DNA from: Gemmatimonadota bacterium
GTDB lineage: Bacteria > JAAXHH01
Reading direction: 5' to 3'
Length of the DNA stretch: 64,000 nucleotides
Assembly: GCA_026702745.1 (NCBI GenBank)
Contig: JAPPBT010000068.1
Location: 47,549-111,548, forward strand
Below the pieces are notes generated by a model. The model saw only the letters and a program-made list of their open reading frames with translations, had not been told where the DNA came from and made no database searches. Position numbers and translations under genes: made by a program. Of this stretch, positions 35,225 to 43,742 are shown piece after piece; the stretch's first letter is position 1; each line of letters begins with the position of its first letter.

Positions 35225-37509
35225 CACGAAAGTCCTTTCTGCCGTCGCAGGAACCACTCGGCGCTCAGGAAGAGCAGAATCGCTGCGAACAGGAAGGGGG
35301 CGTCCCGCAGGTCTCTCTCGCGGATCGAAGTCGCCGTATCCTCGACAGGCGCGATCAGTTCCGTGAGCTGTCCCGCATCGGACAGCGGCAGGTACGTGCC
35401 GCCCGTGGACGCCGCGAGTCTTTCGAGTTCTTCCCGGCGAAGCCCCGCGTTCGTGAATTCGGTGGCCGAAGGGGCCACGGTAAACCCGGTCTGGTCACGC
35501 AGCAACTCGCCATCTCCGGAACGGACCGACACCTCCACCCTGTGCGTTCCGCCCAGTGCGGGCCGGAACTCGCCGCTGTACAGTCCGTTCCTTCCCAGGA
35601 TCCGCTCGAGCCGCACGGCCTCCGTACGTCCGGCAGGGCCCGTTATGTCGGCCCACACTTCGGCGCCGTCCACCGGTTCGAATTCCTGGTCGAACAAGCG
35701 GCTTTCGATAATGACCGGCTCGTGTCCGGCGTAGTTCGTCCGATCCGTAGCGACCGATACCCGACCGGGGGCGTACAGGGAGATCCAGCGTATCATCTGG
35801 CGCCAGAACCGTTCGTGCGACTGGTCTTCCGACGGAAGATGCATCTGCCATCGCCACGTGCTGAAACCGGTAAAGGCCATGGACCGTCCTCTTCCATAAC
35901 GCTGAACCGCCAGGACCACGTTCGATCCTTCCAGCGCGTCCGCCTTCGGGTCAATCGCCAGCACGGCGGCGCCGGGTTTCGCACCGCCGATCCGGTTGTA
36001 GCCCATCAGTTCCGGCAACTCGCTCCAGATCGCGCTGTTTTCCTCCCGGGTAGACCCGAAACGGAGCAGCGGATGGTCGATCCCTTCCGCGGCCGGTTCG
36101 AGGAGAAAGGCGTGGTCGACGATGCCCATGGCCCAGTCTTCGCCGGTGAGTCGAACCGGCAGCAGGTCCTCGATCGGCGTTCCCGCGTACCCACCTTCCC
36201 GGAAGGCACTCAGTCCGCCGATCATCAGGAAGCCGCCGCCGCGGTCACTCACGAAGGCCTCGGTGAGCCGCAACTGCTCGGGCGTGAACCAGTCTGCCTC
36301 GACATCTCCGAAAACGACGGCGTCATAGGCAAACAGCTCCTCGCGGCTTCGGGGGTATCCTGCTGTCAGCTCCCGCTGTGGATCCCGGATTCCCTGACGG
36401 TAGATCCTCCCGTCCGGTGAGATCCGGACGATCGAGACCAGATCGATCCTGGGGTCTTCCTCCAGGGCTCTTCGAATGAACTTGAACTCTCTCCGGGGGT
36501 ATCCCTCCACGTAGAGGACCCGTCCGGTTTTCGACCGGTTGTCCAGCAGGAAGGCCTGCGCGTTGTTCTCCGCGATCGTCTCCGCGTTCTGCGGGGCGAC
36601 TTCGGCCGAGTATTCGAGAATGCCCGGCGATTCCGGCGAGAGAAAGACCTGGACCCGCTGGATGTCGCCGTCTCCGCCCAGCCGTACGGGTACCGTCTGG
36701 ACCACGCGACCGCCCTCCCTGATGTTCAGGTCGACGGACCGGCCCGAATACCCCGAACTGCGAAGGGTGACGACCAGGTCGGTTATGGTACCTTCCGTGA
36801 CCCGGTCCGATGCGGCTACCTTGAGAATCTCCACGTCCCGATCGATCCGTTCCCGGCCGACGCCCACGGCATGGACCGGCGTGTCCTGCGATGCGAGGTA
36901 TGCGGCCGCGTTGGCCAGCTTGTCCGTACCCGTGCCCGTATTGTCCGCGCCGTCGGTCACCAGCACCACGGCGGCCACGGGCAGGTCCCTGAACTCGCCG
37001 GCGGCCTGTGCGAGCGCTCCCGCCATGTCCGTCGCGGTCCCGGAAGCGTCCAGTTCCCCGATACCCGGGACCCGTTCGGTCCGGTCCGCGAACCGGTAGG
37101 ACCTCAGCCTGAACTGTGCGGCGAGTTCCTCGAGCAGCCCATCATCCCCGAACCGGCGCTTCACCGCTTCCACACGCGAAAGGCCCCGCGTTGCGTCCTG
37201 AATGCCCATGCTCCCGGAGTCGTCGAACAGCATCAGGAGGAAACCCCTGCGGGGCGAGACCTCCGACGACACGATGACGGGTTCCATGAGACAGAACACG
37301 ACCAGCAGCAGAGGCAGGATCTTCAGCGTGGTGAGCATGGTTTTCATCGGCGTGGAAGTCGCCACGGGCATGCGGCGGTAGAAAAGGACGACGAGCCCTG
37401 CCACGGACAGGGTGAAGAGGACGATGACCCAGACAGGGATCGTAGTTCTGAAGGACAGGTGCTCGGACCCTCCGATCAGGCCGAGCGCGTATAAGATCGA
37501 ATCGATCAC
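35224..37509 (-). CDS. Membrane VWA-domain protein with GATase1-like domain
   Basis: 761 residues. Two N-terminal membrane helices (about 24-44 and 60-80), a von Willebrand A domain with MIDAS motif DDSGSMG at about 97-103 (VVLVTDGADNTGTGTD later), a beta domain (about 230-330), a class I glutamine-amidotransferase-like fold (VLYVEGYPRREFKFIRRAL, FGDVEADWF, about 330-560), Ig-like segment and a C-terminal membrane helix (PFLFAAILLFLSAEWFL). This layout is known from BatA-like proteins in several phyla; it probably binds a partner at the outer face. Its stop overlaps the start of the C13-like gene. Confidence 0.85.
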   Translation of the reverse strand: MIDSILYALGLIGGSEHLSFRTTIPVWVIVLFTLSVAGLVVLFYRRMPVATSTPMKTMLTTLKILPLLLVVFCLMEPVIVSSEVSPRRGFLLMLFDDSGSMGIQDATRGLSRVEAVKRRFGDDGLLEELAAQFRLRSYRFADRTERVPGIGELDASGTATDMAGALAQAAGEFRDLPVAAVVLVTDGADNTGTGTDKLANAAAYLASQDTPVHAVGVGRERIDRDVEILKVAASDRVTEGTITDLVVTLRSSGYSGRSVDLNIREGGRVVQTVPVRLGGDGDIQRVQVFLSPESPGILEYSAEVAPQNAETIAENNAQAFLLDNRSKTGRVLYVEGYPRREFKFIRRALEEDPRIDLVSIVRISPDGRIYRQGIRDPQRELTAGYPRSREELFAYDAVVFGDVEADWFTPEQLRLTEAFVSDRGGGFLMIGGLSAFREGGYAGTPIEDLLPVRLTGEDWAMGIVDHAFLLEPAAEGIDHPLLRFGSTREENSAIWSELPELMGYNRIGGAKPGAAVLAIDPKADALEGSNVVLAVQRYGRGRSMAFTGFSTWRWQMHLPSEDQSHERFWRQMIRWISLYAPGRVSVATDRTNYAGHEPVIIESRLFDQEFEPVDGAEVWADITGPAGRTEAVRLERILGRNGLYSGEFRPALGGTHRVEVSVRSGDGELLRDQTGFTVAPSATEFTNAGLRREELERLAASTGGTYLPLSDAGQLTELIAPVEDTATSIRERDLRDAPFLFAAILLFLSAEWFLRRQKGLS

Positions 37510-37603
37510 GGTATATACCAGGTGGGGTTACCATCGAACGGGAAGTGGCGGTCCGGCCGGGCCGGCCGCCGGGGAGTGCCGCCGGTCCCGGATAGACATC
37601 GGT

Positions 37604-37633
37604 ATTGAAAAGGCAAACGGGCGGAACTGTCAA
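37604..37633 (-). promoter_or_regulatory. Possible promoter of the VWA/C13-like pair
   Basis: Minus strand TTGACA (37633-37628), 18-bp spacer, TTCAAT (37609-37604), about 95 bp before the VWA gene. Perfect -35, -10 4 of 6. Confidence 0.5.
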
Positions 37634-37680
37634 TACAAATAAGGCGGAAGGACGGGACGGCAAGACTGGCCTGAAAGCCC

Positions 37681-37709
37681 TTGACAGCGCGGGGGAGCGT
37701 ACCTAATTT
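37681..37709 (+). promoter_or_regulatory. Promoter of the dihaem cytochrome gene
   Basis: TTGACA (37681-37686), 17 bp, TAATTT (37704-37709), 78 bp before the cytochrome ATG. Divergent from the VWA promoter; the 278-bp gap is accounted for by these two. Confidence 0.55.
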
Positions 37710-37787
37710 GCCCGAACCGCCCGAGGCGCGGGGAAGGCCCGGCGACGGGCAACAGAGTCCGCAATGCCCACGACGAAAGGAGTCGCG

Positions 37788-38159
37788 ATGAAACGGTTCA
37801 TACCGGTGATAGCCGCCTGCTTCGTGATGACGGTCCTGGTCGACGCAACCGTGGACGCCCAGCGCACCCCCCAGAACGTCCAGGTCCTGACGGATCTCTC
37901 TACCCGGGATATACGCGAATACATGAAGTCGGTCAGCAGCGGCATCGGGGAGAAGTGCGACTACTGCCACAACCTGAAAGACTACGCCAGCGACGAAAAG
38001 GAAACGAAGCTCATCGGCCGCGAGTTCATCAGGCTCGTGGAGCAGGTCAACGAGCAGGTAGTAGCCATCAACAGCAACGTCATGAAGAAGGAAGACCTGC
38101 AACTGGTTACCTGCTACACCTGCCACGCCGGTGAACTCACCATCATTTCCGAAGAGTAG
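37788..38159 (+). CDS. Exported dihaem c-type cytochrome
   Basis: 123 residues. Signal peptide MKRFIPVIAACFVMTVLVDATVDAQ read from the ATG at 37788, which has AAAGGAG upstream (an earlier ATG lacks one). Two haem-attachment motifs, CDYCH near residue 56 and CYTCH near residue 110, and conserved Met residues (YMKSVSSGIGEK, NVMKKEDL) resemble the C-terminal half of reaction-centre tetrahaem cytochrome-like proteins common in non-phototrophs. A periplasmic electron-transfer role is likely. A DUF4412 secreted protein follows 48 nt later. Confidence 0.87.
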   Translation: MKRFIPVIAACFVMTVLVDATVDAQRTPQNVQVLTDLSTRDIREYMKSVSSGIGEKCDYCHNLKDYASDEKETKLIGREFIRLVEQVNEQVVAINSNVMKKEDLQLVTCYTCHAGELTIISEE

Positions 38160-38207
38160 GCATCCATCGCATTTCGCAGACTTCGAACCAGACGGGATCA
38201 GAGAGAC

Positions 38208-38915
38208 GTGACAAGATACGCGGCGATCGCAGTACTGCTGGGCCTCGTCCTGGCGCCCTTTCCATCTGCATATGCCCAACCACAGGAAGGCGCCTTCGAA
38301 GGCAGCCTCGACTTCAGCGTGGCGTTCAGCGGCGGCAACATGCAGGAACGTGCCCAGGTCACCATGCTGGTGCCCGAGTCCTACACCCTCTACATCAAGG
38401 GCGGCCAGACCAAGATCCTCATGCGGGGCGGCATGATCGGCCTGACGATGGGCGAAGTCATCATCGACGGATCGTCGGGCCGCGGATTCGTCATCAGCCA
38501 CATGAACAGCAAGGCCTACGAGATCGTCGCGGACCCGAACCTGAAAGAACGGACCGCGCCAGTCATCGTCGACGAGAACGAAACGACGGTCATCGCCGGC
38601 TACGAATGCAGGAAGTACAAGATCACAAGGGCCAATCCTTCCGGCGCGATGACCCAGTACATGTGGGTCACCGACGCGATCCAGCTGGACCTGGCCGCTT
38701 CCCTCGGAAACGCGTTGAAGGACAGCATGCCCTTCTGGACCGAGGGCTTGTCCGGTTTCCCGCTGCAGGTCACCACGTCCTTCCCCGGGACGGCCATGTC
38801 CATGACCCTGACCGCGACCAACGTAAAACCCCATACCGTCGATCCCTCCATATTCGTCGTCCCGGCCGGTTACGCCATCGAGGCCATCAATCCGGGGCAG
38901 CTATTCGGCAGATGA
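38208..38915 (+). CDS. Secreted DUF4412-like protein
   Basis: 235 residues beginning at GTG 38208 with signal peptide MTRYAAIAVLLGLVLAPFPSAYAQ. The rest is a beta-rich lipoprotein-carrier-like sheet (FEGSLDFSVAFSGG, VTMLVPESYTLYIKGGQTK, VIAGYECRKYKITRANPSG, ending VVPAGYAIEAI), as in DUF4412 and related outer-membrane-associated proteins. No ligand or partner is known. Follows the cytochrome, probably co-transcribed. Confidence 0.75.
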   Translation: MTRYAAIAVLLGLVLAPFPSAYAQPQEGAFEGSLDFSVAFSGGNMQERAQVTMLVPESYTLYIKGGQTKILMRGGMIGLTMGEVIIDGSSGRGFVISHMNSKAYEIVADPNLKERTAPVIVDENETTVIAGYECRKYKITRANPSGAMTQYMWVTDAIQLDLAASLGNALKDSMPFWTEGLSGFPLQVTTSFPGTAMSMTLTATNVKPHTVDPSIFVVPAGYAIEAINPGQLFGR

Positions 38916-38970
38916 CGCGGGCCGCCCGCTTTTCGTTAGATGACGCGGCCGCCCGGCGCCGGGAATCGTC

Positions 38971-40110
38971 ATGAAAATCGCATCCGTCGAACAGTTCTTC
39001 CCCCGCCACCGGACCCGGCTCGTCAAGGTCACCACGGACACTGGCCTTGAAGGCTGGGGAGAGTCCACCCTCGAAGGGAAGCCCGAGAGCGTGGAAGGCG
39101 CGGTGCGCGAGCTGGCCGACTATCTCCTCGGCAAGGACCCGCTGCGCATCGAGCATCACTGGCAGCACATGTACCGCTCGGCCTTCTTCCGCGGCGGGGC
39201 CATCCTCATGACCGCCCTGTCCGCCTTGGACCAGGCGCTCTGGGACATCGCCGGCAAGCACTACGGCGTTCCCGTCTACAAGCTGCTCGGCGGCGCCGTT
39301 CGGGACCGTATCCGCGTATACGCCCACTGGGGCATCGGCAACCTGTCCGACGAAACCCAGGCCGCGGCCCGGAAACGGCTGGACATGCTGCTGGAAAGCG
39401 GGTACACGGCCTTCAAGACCGGCCCAGGCGGCAAGTGGCGGGGCCATGAGCCGCCGGCGGTCATCGACGAGTTCGTCGAATGCGCCTTTCTCATGCGGGA
39501 ATGGGTGGGGCCGGACGTGGAGCTCGCCTTCGATTTCCACGGGAAGATGACTCCCGCTCTGGCCATCGAGATCTGCCACGAGATCAAGGACATGCGGCCC
39601 ATGTTCGTGGAGGAGCCGGTGCCGCAGGAGAACGTGGACGCCCTCAAGCTCGTTTCGGACCACGTCACCTTCCCCATTGCCACGGGCGAGCGGCTGCTGA
39701 GCCGCTGGGAGTTCCGCCAGGTCTTCGAGAAGCAGGCCGCGGCCTACATCCAGCCGGACGGATCCCACGCCGGCGGCATCACCGAACTGAAGAAGATCGC
39801 CAACATGGCCGAGGTCTACTACATCCACGTCCTGCCCCACTGCGCCATCGGACCCGTGGCCTTCACGTCCTGCATGCACGTGGACGCCGTGATCCCGAAC
39901 TTCCTCGCCCAGGAGCAGGTGGACTGGGCGCTCGGCGGGGACCTCCTGAAGGAAAACTGGAAGGTCGTCGACGGCCATATCGAATTGCCCGAAAAGCCCG
40001 GGCTGGGCATCGAGATCGACGAGCAGGCGATCAGCGAACGGGCGCCGTACCGGGAGGAACTGGGCGGCGAGCATTTCTACGACACGGACGGCAGCGTGGC
40101 GGACTGGTAG
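38971..40110 (+). CDS. Mandelate racemase/enolase-family dehydratase, galactonate dehydratase-like
   Basis: 379 residues. N-terminal capping domain (TDTGLEGWGESTLEGKPESV) and a barrel with metal ligands at FDFHGK (Asp), FVEEPVPQEN (Glu) and ATGERLLSRW (Glu), the catalytic His in HVLPHCAIGP, and IQPDGSHAGGITELKKIA. This matches sugar-acid dehydratases near D-galactonate dehydratase; the exact acid is not assignable. The gene end is duplicated in a 55-bp repeat downstream. With the mannonate dehydratase-like gene and RraA-like protein it suggests sugar-acid catabolism. Confidence 0.9.
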   Translation: MKIASVEQFFPRHRTRLVKVTTDTGLEGWGESTLEGKPESVEGAVRELADYLLGKDPLRIEHHWQHMYRSAFFRGGAILMTALSALDQALWDIAGKHYGVPVYKLLGGAVRDRIRVYAHWGIGNLSDETQAAARKRLDMLLESGYTAFKTGPGGKWRGHEPPAVIDEFVECAFLMREWVGPDVELAFDFHGKMTPALAIEICHEIKDMRPMFVEEPVPQENVDALKLVSDHVTFPIATGERLLSRWEFRQVFEKQAAAYIQPDGSHAGGITELKKIANMAEVYYIHVLPHCAIGPVAFTSCMHVDAVIPNFLAQEQVDWALGGDLLKENWKVVDGHIELPEKPGLGIEIDEQAISERAPYREELGGEHFYDTDGSVADW

Positions 40111-40115
40111 GGCGG

Positions 40116-40225
40116 GGCGGACCGAGCGGACGCAGCGCTTACCGGCGGACCAGGCGGACTGGTGAAGAGGGGCGGACCGAGCGGACGCAGCGCTTACCGG
40201 CGGACCAGGCAGACTGGTGAAGCGG
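40116..40225. repeat. 55-bp direct repeat immediately after the dehydratase stop codon
   Basis: Two nearly identical 55-bp units (40116-40170, 40171-40225), each with GGCGGACCGAGCGGACGCAG, GCGCTTACCGGCGGACCAGG and ACTGGTGAAG, follow the stop at 40108-40110. The unit end resembles the last codons of the gene (GGCGGACTGGTAG), so it probably arose by duplication of the gene's tail. No ORF or hairpin with a T run. Confidence 0.88.
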
Positions 40226-40309
40226 GGCGGACACCCCGAACGCTATCCCGCCGGTGCAAGTCAGGGGACGCGAAATCAGACCTGACAGTCGGCGGCGGAA
40301 AAATCGTCT

Positions 40310-41101
40310 ATGAACGGTGACGGAATCGGGTACACCAGTACGTGGCAGGCGGCGCCCGCCGAACCGTTCGGGAAGCGGCAGCCCGCGGAAAGCGAGATTC
40401 ACGTCTGGCGGGCCGCCCTCGATCTGCCGAGTGACCGGGTCGGGGAACTGGAGCGTTTCCTGGCGGCCGACGAACTCGAGCGGGCGAAGCGGTTCCTCGT
40501 GCGCAGCGCGCGGGATCGATACACGGTTGCCCGGGCTGTCCTTCGCAACCTCCTTGCCCTTTACGTCTCCGCCGTGCCCGCCGAGCTGCAATTCCACTAT
40601 ACCGAATACGGCAAACCCGAACTCGCACATCCGGCGACATCGATCCGGTTCAACGTGTCACATTCTCATGACCTGGCCGTTTACGCGGTCACGGCGGGCG
40701 TGCCGGTGGGGATCGACGTGGAGTACCTGCGTCGCCGCGCGACCATGGACCGGCTGAAGATCGCCCACCGCGTTTTTTCCGACCGCGAATACAACGAACT
40801 GGCATCCATGCCCCGTTACCGGCGCGACGAGGCCTTCCTGGCCTGCTGGACGCGGAAGGAGGCCTTCGTCAAGGCCATCGGGCAGGGCCTGTCCTGCCCC
40901 CTCGACCAGTTCGACGTCTCCGTCGACCCAAACGATCCGCCCGAATTGCGGGCCACGCATTGGGACCCTTTGGAGACGGACCGCTGGTCCATGGCGTCGG
41001 TCGACCCCGGTCCGGACTACATCGGGGCGCTGGCCGTGCTGACCCTGAACCCGAAGATCACCCGATGGCAGTGGGACCACGACCAGGCCAGCGGAATCTG
41101 A
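40310..41101 (+). CDS. 4'-phosphopantetheinyl transferase, Sfp type
   Basis: 263 residues; transfers phosphopantetheine from CoA to carrier proteins. Two pseudo-repeats with the diagnostic motifs: GKPEL-like region (TEYGKPELAHP), FNVSHSHDLAVYAV, VGIDVEYLRR (metal Asp) and FLACWTRKEAFVKAIGQGL (Glu and Lys). Sfp-type enzymes serve siderophore, polyketide or fatty-acid synthases, but no carrier-protein gene is nearby. The ATG at 40310 has a weak ribosome site. Confidence 0.93.
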   Translation: MNGDGIGYTSTWQAAPAEPFGKRQPAESEIHVWRAALDLPSDRVGELERFLAADELERAKRFLVRSARDRYTVARAVLRNLLALYVSAVPAELQFHYTEYGKPELAHPATSIRFNVSHSHDLAVYAVTAGVPVGIDVEYLRRRATMDRLKIAHRVFSDREYNELASMPRYRRDEAFLACWTRKEAFVKAIGQGLSCPLDQFDVSVDPNDPPELRATHWDPLETDRWSMASVDPGPDYIGALAVLTLNPKITRWQWDHDQASGI

Positions 41102-41114
41102 TCGAACCCGCGAA

Positions 41115-41153
41115 GCCCCGGCAGGGAGATGCGACGCCCCGGCAGGGAGATGC
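41115..41153. repeat. 21-bp spaced duplication after the phosphopantetheinyl transferase stop
   Basis: GCCCCGGCAGGGAGATGC occurs at 41115-41132 and 41136-41153, starting 14 nt after a stop codon, the same placement as other tandem duplications in this window. Confidence 0.75.
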
Positions 41154-41215
41154 CCGCGGGGAGCACTCGTATTCGACCGAAGCCGCGCGCTGAAACTGAC
41201 GCCCGAGGAGCACCC

Positions 41216-42100
41216 ATGTCCGACAAATTCTGCCCGCTGAACCTGTCCCCTGAGGAACTCATCGATTACACGCCGGACTGGGACGGCGAACGCTTCCCGG
41301 ACGGACGGCCCAGGGTGCCGGACGGGATCATGGAACGGATGAAGAACGTGTCCATCACCCAGGCCTGGGGCGTGATGCGCGGCTCGGGCTACGAACACCA
41401 GTACGAGGGCGGATGGATGCAGACCCATCCCGGCAAGACACTCGTGGGACGGGCGCTGACGGCCATGTACATGCCCCGGCGGCCGGCCATGCGCGCTGTG
41501 ATGGAAGCGAATGGCGCCGCCGCCGGCTGCATCGGCGACCAGATCTCCTGGCCCATCGACATGCTCGTGCCCGGCGACGTCTACGTGGCGGACACCTACG
41601 GCAAGGTCGACGAGGGGCCGATCATCGGTGACAACCTGGCCACGGCCATCTACGCGAATTCAGGCAACGGCGTGGTCTTCGACGGGTCGGTGCGGGATTT
41701 GGAAGGCATCGAGGAGCTGGAGGACTTCGCCTGCTTCGTCCGGGGCTGGCACCCCTCCTACGCCTCGCCCACGATCATGCTCCTGGGCGTCAACACCGCG
41801 GTGCGCATCGGCCAGGCCACCGTCATGCCCGGCGACGTCGTCCTGGGCAAGCGCGAAGGCGTCGCCTTCATCCCGCCCCACCTCGCGGAGACCGTGGTGA
41901 AGACCTCCGAACTCGTCCAGCTGAGAGATATGTTCGGCAAGCAGCGGCTGCGGGAGGGGAAATACACGCCCGGCCAGATCGATGACCGGTGGACGGACGG
42001 GATGGAGGCGGATTTCTCGGAATGGCTGGAGGGCCACATGGACGAACTTCCGGTCCCGAAGGCGGCCATCCAGGACCTGCTGAAGGAACGGACGTGGTGA
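41216..42100 (+). CDS. RraA-like/HMG-aldolase family protein
   Basis: 294 residues. The start at 41216 (MSDKFCPLNLSPEEL) has GAGGAG upstream. The RraA-like core is clear: GRALTAMYMP, MLVPGDVYVADTYGKVDEG, IIGDNLATAIYANSGNGVVF with DGSVRDLEGIEEL, MPGDVVLGKREGVAFIPPHL. Relatives act as 4-hydroxy-4-methyl-2-oxoglutarate/oxaloacetate aldolases or RNase E regulators. It has N- and C-terminal extensions typical of long members annotated near sugar-acid catabolism. Enzyme role is more likely here. Confidence 0.88.
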   Translation: MSDKFCPLNLSPEELIDYTPDWDGERFPDGRPRVPDGIMERMKNVSITQAWGVMRGSGYEHQYEGGWMQTHPGKTLVGRALTAMYMPRRPAMRAVMEANGAAAGCIGDQISWPIDMLVPGDVYVADTYGKVDEGPIIGDNLATAIYANSGNGVVFDGSVRDLEGIEELEDFACFVRGWHPSYASPTIMLLGVNTAVRIGQATVMPGDVVLGKREGVAFIPPHLAETVVKTSELVQLRDMFGKQRLREGKYTPGQIDDRWTDGMEADFSEWLEGHMDELPVPKAAIQDLLKERTW

Positions 42101-42230
42101 GGGAGGTTGCGTCAGTCCCTCACATTCGGCCGGCGCTCAAAAGCGTATTCCATGATGTTCGCGTTTTCTTCCGCATGTTCGATGGTCATCGAGACGAGAT
42201 TGCATTGGTGTTCACACCGGGAAGCACTTT

Positions 42231-43484
42231 TTACCCACCGAGCGCCCATCCCGCGGGTATCCCCATCACGCCGTCACCCAGGTCTCGGATATGTGGGTCG
42301 TTGGATAGCACCAGCGCCTGCAGGACGGGTTTGTCCAGGATCTCATCCAAACGACGCAGGTGGCGCGCGTCCCTGTGCGAGACCCTGTCTTTGTATTTAA
42401 CCTCGACAGGCACATAGCCGCTTTCGGTCTCGATCAGCAGATCGACTTCCCGACCGTCGACCGTTCGCAGATGATATAAATCAACGGGCAACCTCAGGTT
42501 CCGCGCCTGTTTGAAGATCTCCGCGACGATGGCGCCTTCGAATTCGGTCCCCGAGGGCCGACCCCTGCGGTTGAGCAACGCGCGCTGGATGCCCGGATCG
42601 AGGAAGTGTATTTTCGCTGCCTTGGAAAGGCGTTTGTTTCGATTTCTGAACCATGGTTGTAACTGAACGACCTGGTAACTGATTTCGAGGTAAGTGACGA
42701 AACGATTGATCGTCCTGTGCGTCACGCCGGCGAGACGGGCCAGTTCGCTGGTATTCAGCAAACCGCCAGCCAAACCGCCCAATGCCCGCAACATGCGTAC
42801 ATAGGGAACCAGGTCCCGAAGATTGGCCAGGTCGCGAAGATCTCTTTGCAGATACGTTCGCAGGTAGTCCTGCAGCCAACCGTACCGGTCCTCCCGGGAC
42901 AGCGTAACATCGGTAACGACCGGCATGCCCCCGAAGTTCAGGTAGTGATCGAGGTGATCAACCGCTCTGGCGTACCTGTCGCTTTGTTGGGGTATTCCTG
43001 ATACAAGCATATCAGGATCCCCGGATTCAAGGAACCGGACCAGGCGGGATTCCACGACCGGATCGTGCCAGGAATCGGTCATCATCTCCGGTATCGTAAG
43101 CGGATACAGTTCCAATATGGTGACGCGTCCGGCCAGGCTCTCCCGGATCTGATCCATCAACAGGATCTGGCTGGATCCAAGCAGTATGGAACGGGTGTCG
43201 GGATATCGGTCATACACCGCCTTGACGGATTCGACTATCGAAGGCGCCTTCTGTATTTCGTCCAGAATGACCCTGGGATAACGTTGGTACCACTGTGCCG
43301 CTGAAAGCGCGGTATAGTCCGGGCGTACGATCGGGTCTTCGAGCGAGACGAAGTCGTATTCAGGAAACCCGGCCTGCACCAGGGTGGTCTTGCCGGTCTG
43401 ACGGGCACCTGTCAATGCGATCAGTCGTCCCAGTCGGGTACCCGACTTCTGTTTCATCAAGGACAGCACAGTCCGGTTTTTCAT
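42231..43484 (-). CDS. AAA ATPase with DUF4143 and PD-(D/E)XK-like C-terminus (first of two)
   Basis: 417 residues. Walker A GARQTGKTTL, Walker B VILDEIQK, sensor LLGSSQILL, then DUF4143 (YLRTYLQRDLRDLANLRDL, LARLAGVTHRTINRFVTYLE) and a nuclease-like end with D...EVK spacing (VDLLIETESGYVPVEVKYK). Function of this widespread family is not established; many are solitary and mobile-looking. GAGG precedes the ATG. It stands in an AT-rich setting with a promoter overlapping an inverted repeat, unlike its GC-rich neighbours. Confidence 0.88.
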   Translation of the reverse strand: MKNRTVLSLMKQKSGTRLGRLIALTGARQTGKTTLVQAGFPEYDFVSLEDPIVRPDYTALSAAQWYQRYPRVILDEIQKAPSIVESVKAVYDRYPDTRSILLGSSQILLMDQIRESLAGRVTILELYPLTIPEMMTDSWHDPVVESRLVRFLESGDPDMLVSGIPQQSDRYARAVDHLDHYLNFGGMPVVTDVTLSREDRYGWLQDYLRTYLQRDLRDLANLRDLVPYVRMLRALGGLAGGLLNTSELARLAGVTHRTINRFVTYLEISYQVVQLQPWFRNRNKRLSKAAKIHFLDPGIQRALLNRRGRPSGTEFEGAIVAEIFKQARNLRLPVDLYHLRTVDGREVDLLIETESGYVPVEVKYKDRVSHRDARHLRRLDEILDKPVLQALVLSNDPHIRDLGDGVMGIPAGWALGG

Positions 43485-43500
43485 ATTACAACCTCATTTG

Positions 43501-43555
43501 GGCGTAATATTATGCTCTTTATAATAAATTATACGCCATTATTGCGATAAAGCAA
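43501..43555 (-). promoter_or_regulatory. Promoter and inverted repeat upstream of the first DUF4143 gene
   Basis: Minus strand TTGCTT (43555-43550), 16-bp spacer, TATAAT (43533-43528), about 45 bp before the ATG. GGCGTAATATTAT at 43501-43513 is partly mirrored by a segment ending TATACGCC (43530-43537), so the -10 sits inside an imperfect inverted repeat. The rest of the 258-bp gap to rmuC is featureless AT-rich DNA. Confidence 0.6.
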
Positions 43556-43742
43556 TATAATTTTACGTTAAAACGAGTTGTGTGGCAACAGGATGCCGCC
43601 GGTGGGAGGGATATTCAAGCCTGGAAAATGGATTTTGGTACCGGGGGATGCGTGCCTGGGTGTTCCGTGGGAGAACGGAATTGCGTTTTTTTGGAATCGA
43701 AGAGATCGACTTCTGGCGGTGATCGGTGATCAGTAATTCAAG

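Noticed and set aside
37506..38834. 442-codon minus-strand frame opposite the cytochrome and DUF4412 genes
   Set aside because: Shadow of two plus-strand secreted proteins with signal peptides and haem motifs.
42112..42189. 25-codon minus-strand ORF (MTIEHAEENANIM...) after the first DUF4143 gene
   Set aside because: Protein-like composition, and the frame extends upstream out of phase with DUF4143, but it has no ribosome site; could be a remnant. Too weak to annotate.
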